Shown: in pieces, positions 1-9,200 of the stretch
Layout of the letters: each line of letters opens with the position of its first letter
How positions within the stretch are numbered: the first letter of the stretch is position 1
DNA from: Pseudomonadota bacterium
Lineage (GTDB): Bacteria; Pseudomonadota; Gammaproteobacteria; Burkholderiales; Burkholderiaceae_B
Assembly (NCBI GenBank): GCA_023422555.1
Contig: JAFAGQ010000173.1
Coordinates: 1-17,728, forward strand
Reading direction: 5' to 3'
DNA length: 17,728 nt
The notes under the pieces: model-generated
The model's database searches: none
The model's input: only the letters and a program-made list of their open reading frames with translations
What the model was told of the DNA's origin: nothing
Translations under genes and position numbers: made by a program

Positions 1-535
1 CTGGCATGTTCGTTATGGGCTATGGATTGCTCCTTTTTTGCTATGGAGCGCACTGACAGGAATGTGGTGGTCCTTCGACGGCTATCGGTCGGCGGTCACT
101 TTCCTGTTGGGATCAAGAGAAGCAAAACCAGCAACTAAAATCACGATTGAAAATCCGATGTCCACAGAGCAACTGGGAGCATCACTGGATACGGTGCTCT
201 CGGGATTTAAATCCGATGCCCGTCGGGTTCTGCTGACCTTGCCTCGCCGCGCAGACCAGCCTATACGGCTGCGTTGGCTGCCCGTCGACGCAGTACACGA
301 TCGCGCCTATGACGAATATCAGATTGCGCCTGACGATGGTCGAATCCTGGGTCAATGGAAGTACGAAGATGCGCGCCTGGCTGACCGATTCAGTCAACTC
401 ATTGAACCGTTGCACACCGGTACACGCTTAGGATGGCTCATGCGCATCGCTCTGTTCATCTCCAGTCTGTCGCTTCCTGTATTCGCTCTGACTGGCCTGG
501 TCATGTATCTGCTACGGCGCAAACGCAGGTACTGA
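1..535 (+). CDS. PepSY-associated transmembrane protein, C-terminal part (5' end outside window)
   Basis: The frame is open to the left edge (codons from base 2 read WHVRYGLWIAPFLLWSALTG), so this is the 3' part of a longer gene and the TTG at 38 is not its real start. Two hydrophobic helices are visible. The first is near the edge and is followed by a WWSFDGYRS segment. The second is near the C-terminus (IALFISSLSLPVFALTGLVM) and ends in a basic LLRRKRRY tail. The motif PLHTGTRLGWL just before the last helix matches the 'LHTG..lG' ending of PepSY-associated TM proteins, an inner-membrane family often found beside TonB-dependent siderophore receptors and proposed to act in ferric-siderophore reduction. 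The soluble stretch between the helices is periplasmic by inference. No partner is visible because the upstream side is cut off. The family call is fairly confident; the iron role is inference. Confidence 0.72.
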   Translation, partial: WHVRYGLWIAPFLLWSALTGMWWSFDGYRSAVTFLLGSREAKPATKITIENPMSTEQLGASLDTVLSGFKSDARRVLLTLPRRADQPIRLRWLPVDAVHDRAYDEYQIAPDDGRILGQWKYEDARLADRFSQLIEPLHTGTRLGWLMRIALFISSLSLPVFALTGLVMYLLRRKRRY

Positions 536-663
536 GCGTTTCCGGAGGGACGGAAAGTTGAGGGTATAATCCGTTGATATTCAGTGTTGTGCGTCCGGTT
601 AGCACCAATAACGGGCTGGTCAGCTGGTTTTCGACATGACATTCAATCCACGGGACAAGACAA

Positions 664-1566
664 TTGAGTTCTATCAGCGACGATTCCAATGCATGGACCG
701 ACCCTCCACGTCATTCCGACAAATTCAGTGAGCGATTACGGCTTCGGCGCAAGAATCTGACAGCCCGCATGCAGCGGGTTGCAGACTACATTGATGAGAA
801 CCGCGCGCTTGTTCTGGCGAAGTCTGCGCTTGAATTGGCTCAGGAGCTGGATGTTTCGGATGCTACCGTCATTCGAACCGTTCAGGCTCTGGGTTTTGAG
901 GGTCTTCTGGATTTGAAATCGCTATTGGCCAATTCCATTGGTCAGATGGACGTTACCTCCACCAAGCTGGCCACGACACTTGAACAATTGCGTCAGGATA
1001 CGGATAGCGCCGTCAATTACGTCATTGAGGAATATCGCCAGGCCATAGAACACCTGACGAACAGGAAGAATCTCGAATCGATAGCGCGCGCAGTGCCCAT
1101 TCTGGCTCAGGCCGGGAAGATCGGTGTTTTTGGCATTGGCGCATCGGCCATTCTCGCGGAGTATACGGTACGGCTGTTTTCCCGTAACGGCCTATCCGCT
1201 TATGCTCTGAACCGTACAGGAATCTCGTTAGCCGAACAGTTACTGAAAATGTCGGCTGGAGACGCACTCATCGTCCTGATACGCCAGAATATTCACCGGG
1301 AAATCTCTACTGCCATCGAAGAAGCCAACCGGTTGAAAATTCCCGTCATTCTGATTACCGGACAGCGTCGACACGCCCTGTCGCACTTGGCGCACACCAT
1401 CATTGTTCTGCCCCGATCCAGTGCGAATGGAACACCTTTACATGGCCCTACGCTAGCCTGCCTTGAAATCCTGGTTCTTGGCACCATAGGCATCAATCCG
1501 CAGCGTTCCATGTCTTCCATGGAGCGGCTGGTGCGATTAAGAACTTCGATACGATCCCGGCGTTAA
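664..1566 (+). CDS. MurR/RpiR family transcriptional regulator (HTH + SIS)
   Basis: This 300-residue protein has the two-domain RpiR layout. The N-terminal winged HTH spans about residues 22-95 (SALELAQELDVSDATVIRTV, then GFEGLLDLKSLL). A C-terminal SIS sugar-phosphate-binding fold spans about 145-275 (GVFGIGASAILAEYTVRLF, ALIVLIRQ, VILITGQ). RpiR regulators sense phosphosugars or related metabolites and control catabolic or cell-wall-recycling operons. The effector here is unknown because no sugar gene is adjacent. The start is TTG at 664: a stop sits at 637-639 in frame, the next in-frame ATG (769) would cut into the HTH, and a weak GGGAC lies 7 bases upstream. It reads away from the PepSY gene after a 128-bp gap and converges on the glycosyltransferase. 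It could act on distant genes. Confidence 0.88.
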   Translation: MSSISDDSNAWTDPPRHSDKFSERLRLRRKNLTARMQRVADYIDENRALVLAKSALELAQELDVSDATVIRTVQALGFEGLLDLKSLLANSIGQMDVTSTKLATTLEQLRQDTDSAVNYVIEEYRQAIEHLTNRKNLESIARAVPILAQAGKIGVFGIGASAILAEYTVRLFSRNGLSAYALNRTGISLAEQLLKMSAGDALIVLIRQNIHREISTAIEEANRLKIPVILITGQRRHALSHLAHTIIVLPRSSANGTPLHGPTLACLEILVLGTIGINPQRSMSSMERLVRLRTSIRSRR

Positions 1567-1621
1567 CTATTGAAAATGCTCAATACTCAATATGGCAAGA
1601 AATAGATTAGTTCACTGGCAG

Positions 1622-1644
1622 GTATTGCAGTAGCTACACAATAC
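1622..1644. repeat. Near-perfect palindrome between convergent genes
   Basis: GTATTG (1622-1627) pairs with CAATAC (1639-1644), and the centre GTAGCTAC (1630-1637) is itself a perfect palindrome. One unpaired base separates the arms on the right and two on the left. It lies in the 89-bp gap between the rpiR-type gene and the minus-strand glycosyltransferase. There is no T-run on either side, so it may be a protein-binding site or a poor bidirectional terminator. Confidence 0.35.
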
Positions 1645-1655
1645 GTAGTCTCTAA

Positions 1656-2744
1656 TCACGCAATTCTCCTGGCATCATCAAACTCGTTCAATCGAACCAG
1701 CGCCGCGGTGACAGCAGATATATCAAGATCAAAAACAACCTGAGACGACTGGCCCGGAGGTATAAATGCCAATGATTTTCGGGTCTGCACCATCACGGTT
1801 GTCGGCACGCCTAAAGCGGCGGCCATGTGCATGGGTCCGGAATCCGGCGTGATCATGAGTCGCGCCTGAGCAAGCATACCCATAAACAACCTGATTGGCT
1901 GTGCCGGACAAAGCACACCATATGGGCATGCCTGCAATGCCTTCTGTAATTGGGGAATCATTTCCTTTTCTTCAGGCCCCACAAAAACGACAAATCGGGT
2001 GCCCGCTGCGTTGATTGCAATTATCAGTTCAAGCCAGAACGAGACTGGGCAGACTTTATCTGCATGGCCGCCAACAAACACTGCAACGAAATTATCGTGT
2101 GCTCTCAGACCCAGCGTTTGCAATTGATCATGTGCATCAGCGATTTCGTTGTTGCTTAAGGCCAGTCCTGGCAAGGCTGCATCAGTCACGCCCAGTGCGT
2201 CCGAAAACGCCGGGCCGGCATCGTAGGCGTTAACAATAGGATCTTTGACTTTGATATCGTAGCAATCGAGGTGTTCTACCGGCTGCCCTGCTACATAACG
2301 GGCACCTGCCAGTTGCGAGATCAAAATTCCACTCAGCGATCCCGGGGCGAACTGAACCGCGAGGTCGTAATGTTGTGAACGCAGGCTGCGCAGTAGCGGT
2401 ATGGCGAGCCAGGGACGCCGCATTTCCTTTCTGGATATCGTGATCAGTTGATTGATTGGCACATTGTCGAATATCGCAGTGGTTTTATCCGTGACAACGA
2501 AATCAATGGACGCTCCGGGAAATCGTTTTTGCAGCGGCCCAATAATAGCCGTGCTGAGGATGGCATTGCCGATTCGAAAATTCGGACGAATGACAATGAT
2601 CTTCGAAATATCTCTCAGTTCTTTGCCAGAATTATCATCACGAGATTTGGCAGCGATGCTTAACAGTCTGAGACAAATTCTCTTCGCAACTTTTTCCAGT
2701 TTTTTGGCAGATCTTTTGAGTACATGTTCAGATATGACAACCAT
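1656..2744 (-). CDS. Glycosyltransferase family 9 (heptosyltransferase-like)
   Basis: The 362-residue protein has the GT9 (ADP-heptose:LPS heptosyltransferase) pattern. The N-terminal Rossmann start is at about residues 49-60 (IIVIRPNFRIGN, then a PLQKRFPGASIDFVV segment). The C-terminal nucleotide-sugar site is TPDSGPMHMAAALG at 299-312. Family members transfer heptose or related sugars to LPS core or surface glycans at the cytoplasmic face of the inner membrane. The usual 'GD' after the first strand is GN here, a variant seen in part of the family. The first 45 or so residues form a basic, probably amphipathic extension (VLKRSAKKLEKVAKRI) that could attach to the membrane. The ATG is preceded by a purine-rich GAGGGAAGAGG site. 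It stands alone with no LPS cluster around it and looks richer in AT than the RND genes, so it may be a transferred or orphan surface-glycan gene. The acceptor cannot be told from sequence. Confidence 0.8.
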   Translation of the reverse strand: MVVISEHVLKRSAKKLEKVAKRICLRLLSIAAKSRDDNSGKELRDISKIIVIRPNFRIGNAILSTAIIGPLQKRFPGASIDFVVTDKTTAIFDNVPINQLITISRKEMRRPWLAIPLLRSLRSQHYDLAVQFAPGSLSGILISQLAGARYVAGQPVEHLDCYDIKVKDPIVNAYDAGPAFSDALGVTDAALPGLALSNNEIADAHDQLQTLGLRAHDNFVAVFVGGHADKVCPVSFWLELIIAINAAGTRFVVFVGPEEKEMIPQLQKALQACPYGVLCPAQPIRLFMGMLAQARLMITPDSGPMHMAAALGVPTTVMVQTRKSLAFIPPGQSSQVVFDLDISAVTAALVRLNEFDDARRIA

Positions 2745-2790
2745 GATTCTGCCTCTTCCCTCAAACTAATCGATTGCGAGGCATAAGCGC

Positions 2791-2818
2791 CCTATAGGCT
2801 AGACAATATACGCGCCAA
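2791..2818 (-). promoter_or_regulatory. Possible promoter for the glycosyltransferase gene
   Basis: Read on the minus strand, TTGGCG (2818-2813) is followed after 16 bases by TATAGG (2796-2791), each matching 4 of 6 consensus positions. It lies about 50 bases upstream of the ATG. This is a by-eye match only. Confidence 0.3.
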
Positions 2819-2853
2819 ATATTGCATTTTTAATATTGTTCTGTCTGTTCAGT

Positions 2854-2876
2854 GCCCTTAGTGAGCACTAAAGGGC
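2854..2876. repeat. Inverted repeat in the glycosyltransferase/hipB intergenic region
   Basis: GCCCTTAGTG (2854-2863) and CACTAAAGGGC (2866-2876) are reverse complements except for one extra A, separated by only AG. The very short spacer suits a dimeric repressor operator better than an RNA hairpin. It sits between the two divergent genes, upstream of the candidate hipB promoter, so it could serve autoregulation by the HipB-like protein. It does not resemble the E. coli HipB operator TATCC-N8-GGATA. Confidence 0.4.
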
Positions 2877-2899
2877 TTGACTGGCCAGAAATCGAATAC

Positions 2900-2928
2900 T
2901 TGCAAACCACATCTCATAGATGTACCAT
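2900..2928 (+). promoter_or_regulatory. Candidate sigma-70 promoter of the hipB-hipA pair
   Basis: TTGCAA (2900-2905) is followed by a 17-base spacer and TACCAT (2923-2928). Transcription would start near 2935, about 28 bases before the ATG at 2963. That position also argues against the upstream GTG at 2852 as the hipB start. Confidence 0.4.
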
Positions 2929-2962
2929 ATATTTAACAATAATCACTATATCGGTATTTAAA

Positions 2963-3298
2963 ATGAACAAATCTGCCGATTCAGCCATTCCTCACGGCCC
3001 AATTTTGTCATTTATGTCGCGAAATGCGCTGACCAGGGTTGGCGAAAACATTAAAACTGCCCGACTGCGACGCGGCGAGTCAGAAGAAATGGCCGCCAAG
3101 CGAACGGGCGTTTCTCGTCAGACATGGCGTCGTCTGGAAGAAGGGTCACCCAAGGTTTCCGTGGGCTTGCTTTTTGAGGCCATGTATATTTATGGTTTTG
3201 CCGAGCAGCTGTTCGAACTTGCTGATCCCGAGACTGATATTGATGGTATCGCCCATGACGCCGCGCGCAGACCACACCGCGGGCGCACGCAACGCTGA
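2963..3298 (+). CDS. hipB: HipB-like XRE-family antitoxin/repressor
   Basis: From ATG 2963 this is a 111-residue protein with a single XRE helix-turn-helix at about residues 26-70 (VGENIKTARLRRGESEEMAA, then GVSRQTWRRLEEG). The C-terminal tail is short and basic (ARRPHRGRTQR). It lies 24 bp upstream of a hipA gene, so it is called the antitoxin and autorepressor that binds HipA and the operon promoter. Start choice: the frame reaches back to a GTG at 2852, but the best promoter match lies downstream of that codon. Another ATG at 3014 (MSRNALTRVG) would give 94 residues, nearer the size of E. coli HipB. None of the candidate starts has a good ribosome site. The family call rests on the HTH and the neighbour. 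Confidence 0.8.
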   Translation: MNKSADSAIPHGPILSFMSRNALTRVGENIKTARLRRGESEEMAAKRTGVSRQTWRRLEEGSPKVSVGLLFEAMYIYGFAEQLFELADPETDIDGIAHDAARRPHRGRTQR

Positions 3299-3322
3299 TA
3301 CCCGCTACCGGAGACATTCATC

Positions 3323-4663
3323 ATGGCGATTGCAAGAGGGATTCGACGCGGACGGCGGGCCTCCAAAAAAATAGAACCCCAGCTTGAAGTTTGGGTAGAG
3401 ATAGATGGGACGCTTATCTCTGCCGGTAGCCTCGCCCTGCATGAAGACGCTGGACAGTTTTACGCCAGCTTCACTTATCATTCGTCTTACCTGGATCTGG
3501 CACGGGTGGGAAAAGCATTTTCCCTGGATCCTCTGAACCTGCCATTGCAAACGGAATCAATTGAATCAGAAAGCCGTTACTTCAAACTTGGCGCGTTATT
3601 TGATGCCGCACCCGATGCCTGGGGCCGTACCGTCATGGCCAGTGATGAAGGCATTTCGTCAGCCTCGCTTACTGAATCGACAGTCCTGCTGAAAGGACGC
3701 GGCAGTGGCGTGGGTGCCATACTTTTCGCAAAGCCCGGCGATCACATTGATCGGCCCGACGAAACCAATCTGCCTTCCATCGATCATATCGATAAGTTAT
3801 ATCGAACCATTACCGCCATTGAAAGCGGCGTTCAGGTAGACGAGCGCTTGCGCGAAATGCTGATGAGTTCCTGGGATATGGGCGGTGCAAGACCCAAGGC
3901 CGTCGTGCTTGACAATCAGGGTGCCGAGTGGATCGTCAAATTCCCACGCGCCATTGATACGTACAGTCGGCAGCGTAACGAATGGGCCAATCTTGAAATG
4001 GCCCGCGCCATTGGTCTGCGTGTCCCCACTTTGCAGCGCGTTGAACTCGAGGGAGGTGATTGCGCCCTCCTCATCCGGCGATTCGACAGGGGCGAACCTG
4101 GACAAATGAAGAGACAGCATTATTTAAGTGCCGTTTCACTCATCAGCCCGCCACCGGATTTCGACAAACGCCAGATGGACTCGGATTACGGCGCAAGCAT
4201 TTTTTCCTATGCCAGAATCGCTGACGTGGTTCGCGCAATCAGTTCGAACGTTGAAGCCGATTTACAGGAACTCTTTGCGCGCATGGTGCTGAATATATTG
4301 CTGCACAATACTGATGACCATCTGAAAAATACAGGTTTTCTCATGGATCTTTCGCACCCGGGGTTCAGATACAGACTCTCTCCTCTCTTTGATGTTGTGA
4401 CACAGGAAGGCACGTTAAAACATATGCTTCACATCGGGCCCGGAGTAGATGGAGTCGGAGCAGCCGGCGGCCGAATCGGTACCCTGGAGAATGCGCGTGC
4501 GGGTGCACTTCATTGGGGCCTGACGAATAGTCAGGTCGACAGCATCATTGAAAAAGTGTCCTCCGTTACAGAACAACGTCGCAAGTTTTATGTGACGTCC
4601 GGAATGAGCGATGACGAAATCAAGCTCGTCGAACGTCAGATTCGTCCGGATAGTAAGAAGTAA
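3323..4663 (+). CDS. hipA: HipA-family serine/threonine kinase toxin
   Basis: The 446 residues are close to the E. coli HipA length (440) and contain both halves of the family. The N-terminal HipA_N fold holds LEVWVEIDGTLISAG (21-35) and the APDAWGR region (96-102). The C-terminal kinase domain has the loop SWDMGGARPK (183-192), an ATP-site lysine in WIVKFP (K206), the catalytic loop HNTDDHLKN (328-336; probable catalytic D331) and the metal-binding aspartate in LSPLFDVV (D357). By analogy it would phosphorylate a translation factor, such as glutamyl-tRNA synthetase in E. coli, and cause growth arrest; the target here is unknown. All key residues appear intact, so it should be active. The N-terminus carries an extra basic stretch (RGIRRGRRASKK). 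A GGAG site precedes the ATG. It is cotranscribed with hipB. Confidence 0.88.
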   Translation: MAIARGIRRGRRASKKIEPQLEVWVEIDGTLISAGSLALHEDAGQFYASFTYHSSYLDLARVGKAFSLDPLNLPLQTESIESESRYFKLGALFDAAPDAWGRTVMASDEGISSASLTESTVLLKGRGSGVGAILFAKPGDHIDRPDETNLPSIDHIDKLYRTITAIESGVQVDERLREMLMSSWDMGGARPKAVVLDNQGAEWIVKFPRAIDTYSRQRNEWANLEMARAIGLRVPTLQRVELEGGDCALLIRRFDRGEPGQMKRQHYLSAVSLISPPPDFDKRQMDSDYGASIFSYARIADVVRAISSNVEADLQELFARMVLNILLHNTDDHLKNTGFLMDLSHPGFRYRLSPLFDVVTQEGTLKHMLHIGPGVDGVGAAGGRIGTLENARAGALHWGLTNSQVDSIIEKVSSVTEQRRKFYVTSGMSDDEIKLVERQIRPDSKK

Positions 4664-5051
4664 TTCACCGTTATCAAGCACCCTATTTTACGGATGTCTT
4701 AACGCTATAAGCGATTTCCCTGGCTGGAATACAAAGCCTTTACCCGTATCTCAAAAAATCGCACCCGATATCAGCGCCCGTGCGTTGTAACAGGCCTTTC
4801 AAACGATTACGAAAAACGCTGCAAATTGCTGTTTTGCTTAGATATAGTGCAATTTGAACGGGTGATACAAAAGTTTCAACTGAAATACTGTGTAATCATG
4901 ATACTATTTTCGCGATTCGTCTGTTCCGCGGGTTTCGCCGGCGGATTCGGCTTAGGCCCAGACTCGAAAAACGGGTTTCTCCCGTTCACGGACATTGCGT
5001 CAGGGGGATTGTGATCCTGCCATCTCCTGCTCCGTTTTTTGATGATGCCAC
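4664..5051 (+). other. 388-bp intergenic/leader region upstream of the RND operon
   Basis: No convincing gene is present; a 62-codon open frame at 4826-5014 has no family features or ribosome site. A small CGCT-ATA-AGCG hairpin at 4703-4713 could be a weak hipA terminator. TTTCAACTGAAA (arms TTTCA/TGAAA) and an ATCATGAT palindrome lie in an AT-rich part near 4875-4905, the most likely place for promoter and operator. A hairpin AACGGG-TTTCT-CCCGTT occupies 4970-4986. This region must hold the control of the efflux operon, since no other regulator is next to it. Confidence 0.5.
4970..4986 (+). repeat. Hairpin AACGGG/CCCGTT in the efflux operon leader
   Basis: A perfect 6-bp stem (4970-4975 with 4981-4986) closes a TTTCT loop about 65 bases before the adaptor ATG. 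No T-run follows, so it is not a standard terminator. It may be a leader structure or an operator. Confidence 0.35.
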
Positions 5052-6251
5052 ATGATTAAAACAGCCACACCCACAACGAGCCAGTCCGGCGCTACGTTAC
5101 GCCTGTCGAGCTCATTACTGCTGATTACTGTCATTCTGTTGAGCCTGCTGCTTGCCGGTTGTTCCCGCGATGATGCCCCACAGGCGCCCAAGGCGCAGGA
5201 AGGACCGCCGGAAGTCAGTGTAACAACGCTAAAACCGCAACGCATTACATTTGATACGGAATTGCCTGGCCGCACGGTGTCTCCGCTGGTTGCCGAAATT
5301 CGTCCACAGGTCAATGGCATCGTGCAGAAACAGCTGTTCACGGAAGGTAGTCAGGTAAAGGCGGGACAGGTTTTATATCAGCTTGACCCGGCCGTCTATG
5401 AAGCGGAATACAATGCTGCCAAAGCCAGTGTACGCAAGGCAGAATCTACACTGGCCAATTTACGCACTGTGGCTAAACGCAATCGTGAACTGGTGCGTAT
5501 AGATGCGATCAGTGCACAGATCAATGAAACGTCGCAGGCAGAGGCACAGCAGGCCGCGGCTGATCTGGCGGTGGCTAAAGCACAGGAACAGCGTGCAAAA
5601 ATCAATCTGGACTATACAAAAATCGTTTCCCCCATCGATGGCTGGGTTGAACTGTCCAATGTGACACCGGGTGCATTAGTGACCGCCAACCAGACGACCG
5701 CACTCACAACGGTACAGCAGCTGGATCCGGTGTATGTGCATGTTTCCCAGTCTTCTGCTGAATTATTGCAACTGAAAGATGATATCAGTGCCGGGCGCCT
5801 GCAGGCCGCTTCCGAAAACGATGCAGTTATTCGTCTGCGCCTGGAGAACGGTCAGATGTATCCTCTGAAAGGGCATTTGAACTTTGCCGGCGTGACAGTC
5901 AATGCCAGTACCGGCACCATCACCCTGCGCGCGCAAATTCCCAACCCTGACCGTGTGCTGATGCCGGGCATGTATGTGCGGGCTGTTCTTGAAAACAGTA
6001 CCGGGGATCAGTCTGTACTGGTGCCGCAGCGAGCGGTCACCCGACGTCCCGACTCCAGCACCGTGGCTCTGATTGTCGATAACGCCGACAAGATTCAGCA
6101 GCGGACTGTCGTGGTGGGTCGTGCAATCGGTGACAACTGGCAAGTGCTCAATGGCCTGGCTGCAGGCGATCGCGTTGTGATTGCAGGATCGCAGCATGTC
6201 AGACCGGGCAGCCTGGTTCGGCCCGTAGAAAGCGCCGCCAAGCGCAGTTAG
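5052..6251 (+). CDS. RND efflux periplasmic adaptor subunit (AcrA/MexA family lipoprotein)
   Basis: The 399 residues begin with a lipoprotein signal ending in LLLAGC, so the mature protein should be lipid-anchored at Cys37 in the inner membrane, facing the periplasm. The lipoyl halves EIRPQVNGIVQKQLFTEG (about 82-99) and LDYTKIVSPIDGWV flank an Ala/Gln-rich coiled-coil hairpin (NAAKASVRKAESTLANL to AAADLAVAKAQEQRAK). Beta-barrel and membrane-proximal domains follow, including the typical MPGMYVRAVLE. Length and order match AcrA/MexA/TtgA. The adaptor links the inner-membrane pump to the outer-membrane channel; both are encoded directly downstream (10-bp gap to the pump). ATG 5052 is the first start after an in-frame TGA, although the ribosome site is weak. 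The substrate range cannot be read from the sequence. Confidence 0.95.
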   Translation: MIKTATPTTSQSGATLRLSSSLLLITVILLSLLLAGCSRDDAPQAPKAQEGPPEVSVTTLKPQRITFDTELPGRTVSPLVAEIRPQVNGIVQKQLFTEGSQVKAGQVLYQLDPAVYEAEYNAAKASVRKAESTLANLRTVAKRNRELVRIDAISAQINETSQAEAQQAAADLAVAKAQEQRAKINLDYTKIVSPIDGWVELSNVTPGALVTANQTTALTTVQQLDPVYVHVSQSSAELLQLKDDISAGRLQAASENDAVIRLRLENGQMYPLKGHLNFAGVTVNASTGTITLRAQIPNPDRVLMPGMYVRAVLENSTGDQSVLVPQRAVTRRPDSSTVALIVDNADKIQQRTVVVGRAIGDNWQVLNGLAAGDRVVIAGSQHVRPGSLVRPVESAAKRS

Positions 6252-6261
6252 GAATCGGGGA

Positions 6262-9200
6262 ATGGCACAGTTTTTCATCAGCCGCCCGATTTTCGCATGG
6301 GTACTTTCCATTGTGATCATGCTCGCCGGTCTGGCGTCCATTCACACCCTTCCCCTGGAACAATACCCGGACATTGCACCGCCACGCGTGGCCATTACGG
6401 CAAACTACACAGGCGCTTCTGCCAAAACAGTTGAAGACTCTGTCACGCAGGTGATCGAGCAGCAATTGAAGGGGCTGGATAATCTGCTTTACATGCGCAG
6501 CGCCAGCAACGCCTCTGGTCGCGCCCGTATCACGCTGACCTTTGATGCCGGAACCAATATTGACGTCGCCCAGATGCAGGTACAGAACCGCCTGCAGCAG
6601 GCCATGTCGCGTCTGCCCCAGCAGGTGCAAAGCCGCGGTGTGACGGTCACCAAAGGCGGCGAAGAATTCCTGATGGTGGTTTCGCTATATTCCGAAGACG
6701 GCAGTGCCTCGCCTGTGGACGTGGGCGATTACATCACCAGCAATCTGGTGGATGTGATCAGCCGTATCGATGGCGTGGGTGAAGTCCAGACACTGGGTAC
6801 CGGTTACGCCATGCGTATCTGGCTGGATCCCAAAAAGCTGAGCAGCTATAACCTGATGCCTTCCGACGTCACCGCTGCCATTGAGAAACAGAACGTGCAG
6901 GTTTCTGCCGGTCAGCTGGGTGCATTGCCGGCCGCGCAAGGCCAGCAGCTGAATGCGACCATCACGGCGCGCAGCATGCTCCAGACCCCGGATGATTTTC
7001 GCAAGGTGGTATTGAAATCCTCGCCCGATGGCGCGATCGTGCGCATCAGCGATGTTGCCCGCGTGGAACTGGGCGCAGAAAATCTCAATATTCAGTCCAG
7101 GCTTGGCGGGCAGCCCGGCGCCGCCATGGGCATTATTGCGGCTGACGGGGCCAATGCCGTTAAAGTCGCTGAGGACGTTCGTGCAAAGCTGGCCGAACTG
7201 GAGCCCTTTTTTCCGAACAATCTGAGAACCTTTATTGGTGTTGATTCCACCCCGTTTATCAGTGCATCCATTGATGAAGTAGTGAAGGTGCTGCTGGAAG
7301 CCATGGTGCTGGTGGTTCTGGTGATCTACCTGTTCCTGCAGAACTTGCGGGCGACTCTGATTCCCGCCATTGCCGTGCCGGTGGTGCTGCTTGGTACCTT
7401 TGGTGTGCTGTCGGTTGCAGGATTCTCCATTAACACTCTGACTCTTTTCGGGATGGTCCTGGCCATTGGTCTGCTGGTGGATGATGCCATTGTGGTGGTA
7501 GAGAATGTAGAAAGGGTCATGCACGAACAGGGCCTGCCGCCTCGTGAGGCAACGCGCAAATCCATGCGGGAAATCACGCCGGCGCTGGTGGGTATCACGC
7601 TGGTGCTGTCTGCTGTGTTCATCCCCATGGCTTTTTTTGGCGGGTCCACCGGCGTCATATACAGGCAGTTCTCCATTACCATCGTGTCGGCAATGGTACT
7701 GTCTGTGACAGTTGCGCTTACACTGACTCCCGCGCTTTGTGCGAGCCTGCTCAAGCCTGTCAAAAAAGGCGAACACATTGACCCGACCGCCGCGCGCAAA
7801 GGGCTGTTCGGCTATGTTGACAGGTTTTTTATTGGGTTCAATCGGCGATTTGACCGGACTGCAGATCGCTACCAGCGCACCGTCTCGGGTGTCACGAAAA
7901 GACCGAAACGTGGCCTTATTGTTTACGTAATTGTCCTTGTGGTCATGGCTTTACTGTTCTTGCGCCTGCCCACGTCTTTCCTGCCGTCAGAAGATCAGGG
8001 AGCCGTGCGACTGCAGATCACATTGCCTGCCGGCGCCACGGATGCACGACTGCAACCGGTCATGCGCGAAATCGAACAGTATTTCCTGAAGTTACCTGAC
8101 GTTCGCAGTATTACCAGTATCACCGGACGTAACGGTGACCAGAGCTCGGCTCGAGCCTACGTCACGCTTAAGGACTGGTCTTTGCGACCTCTGCCGGAGC
8201 AATCGTCGGCGGCAATTGCGCGCAAGGCAACCAAAGATCTCTCGTATATACGGGATGCCCATATTGTGGCGACGCTTCCTCCCATTGTGCGTGGACTGGG
8301 TTCCAGTTCGGGCTTCAATTTCTTTCTCCAGGATGTTAACGGTCTGGGTCACGATGCGCTGATTGATGCCAGTCGCAAGGCGGTACAACTGCTTTCCGAA
8401 AGGCCTGAGCTGACGAATGTGCGTATTGACGCGCCGGAAGATGCTGCGCAGTTTGCCGTCAGCATTGATGATGCCCGGGCCGGAGCACTGAGCCTGAATA
8501 CCGATGCCATCGATAGTACGCTGTCGACGGCCATGGGCGGAACGTATGTCAATGACTTTCTGGATCGCGGACGTGTCAAACGCGTCTATGTCCAGGGGGA
8601 CACGCCTTACCGCATGCTTCCCACCGATATCAATCAATGGAATGTGCGCAACACGCTGGGTGAGATGGTTCCGTTTACGGCATTCTCCAGTACTAACTGG
8701 ACCTTCGGCTCGCCTGAACTGAGTCGCTATAATGGTAGTTCGGCACTGGAATTTCAGGGGGATGCCGCTCCCGGAGTCAGTTCCGGTGACGCGATGCGAG
8801 CCGTGGAGGATGTACTGAAACAGATGCCCGCCGGAATCGGCTTCGAATGGACCGGCGCGTCGTTGCAGGAACGTATTTCCGGCGCTCAGGCTCCCCTGCT
8901 CTACGCCATTTCCATATTATTTGTGTTCCTGTGTCTGGCAGCCCTATACGAGAGCTGGTCGGTCCCGTTTGCCGTCATTCTGGTCGTGCCGCTGGGAATT
9001 CTCGGTGCATTGACGTTTACGACATTGCGTGTCTTGCATAATGACGTGTTCTTCCAGGTTGGCCTGTTAACGACCGTGGGGCTGACATCAAAGAATGCGA
9101 TTCTGATTGTTGAATTTGCCAAGCAGTTGCAGGAACAGGGTCGATCTGCGCTGGAAGCCACGCTCATAGCCGTGCGTCAGCGTCTTCGTCCTATTCTGAT

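Noticed and set aside
36..62. TTG at 38 as a true gene start
   Set aside because: The frame is open to the window edge and the upstream codons continue the same membrane helix, so the gene begins outside the window.
2877..2900. TTGACT at 2877 as the minus-35 of the hipBA promoter
   Set aside because: The only minus-10-like match (AATACT) is 12 bases away, too close; the TTGCAA-17-TACCAT pair just downstream is better.
2852..2962. Upstream GTG start adding 37 residues to the HipB-like protein
   Set aside because: The extension overlaps the palindrome and lies upstream of the best promoter match. The added residues look like translated intergenic sequence.
4826..5014. 62-residue open frame upstream of the efflux operon
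   Set aside because: It has no ribosome site and no family resemblance, and it sits in the probable leader region.
6685..7776. 363-residue minus-strand open frame inside the RND pump
   Set aside because: It is an antisense shadow of a strongly conserved pump gene. The translation is rich in His/Gln/Arg with no domain logic.
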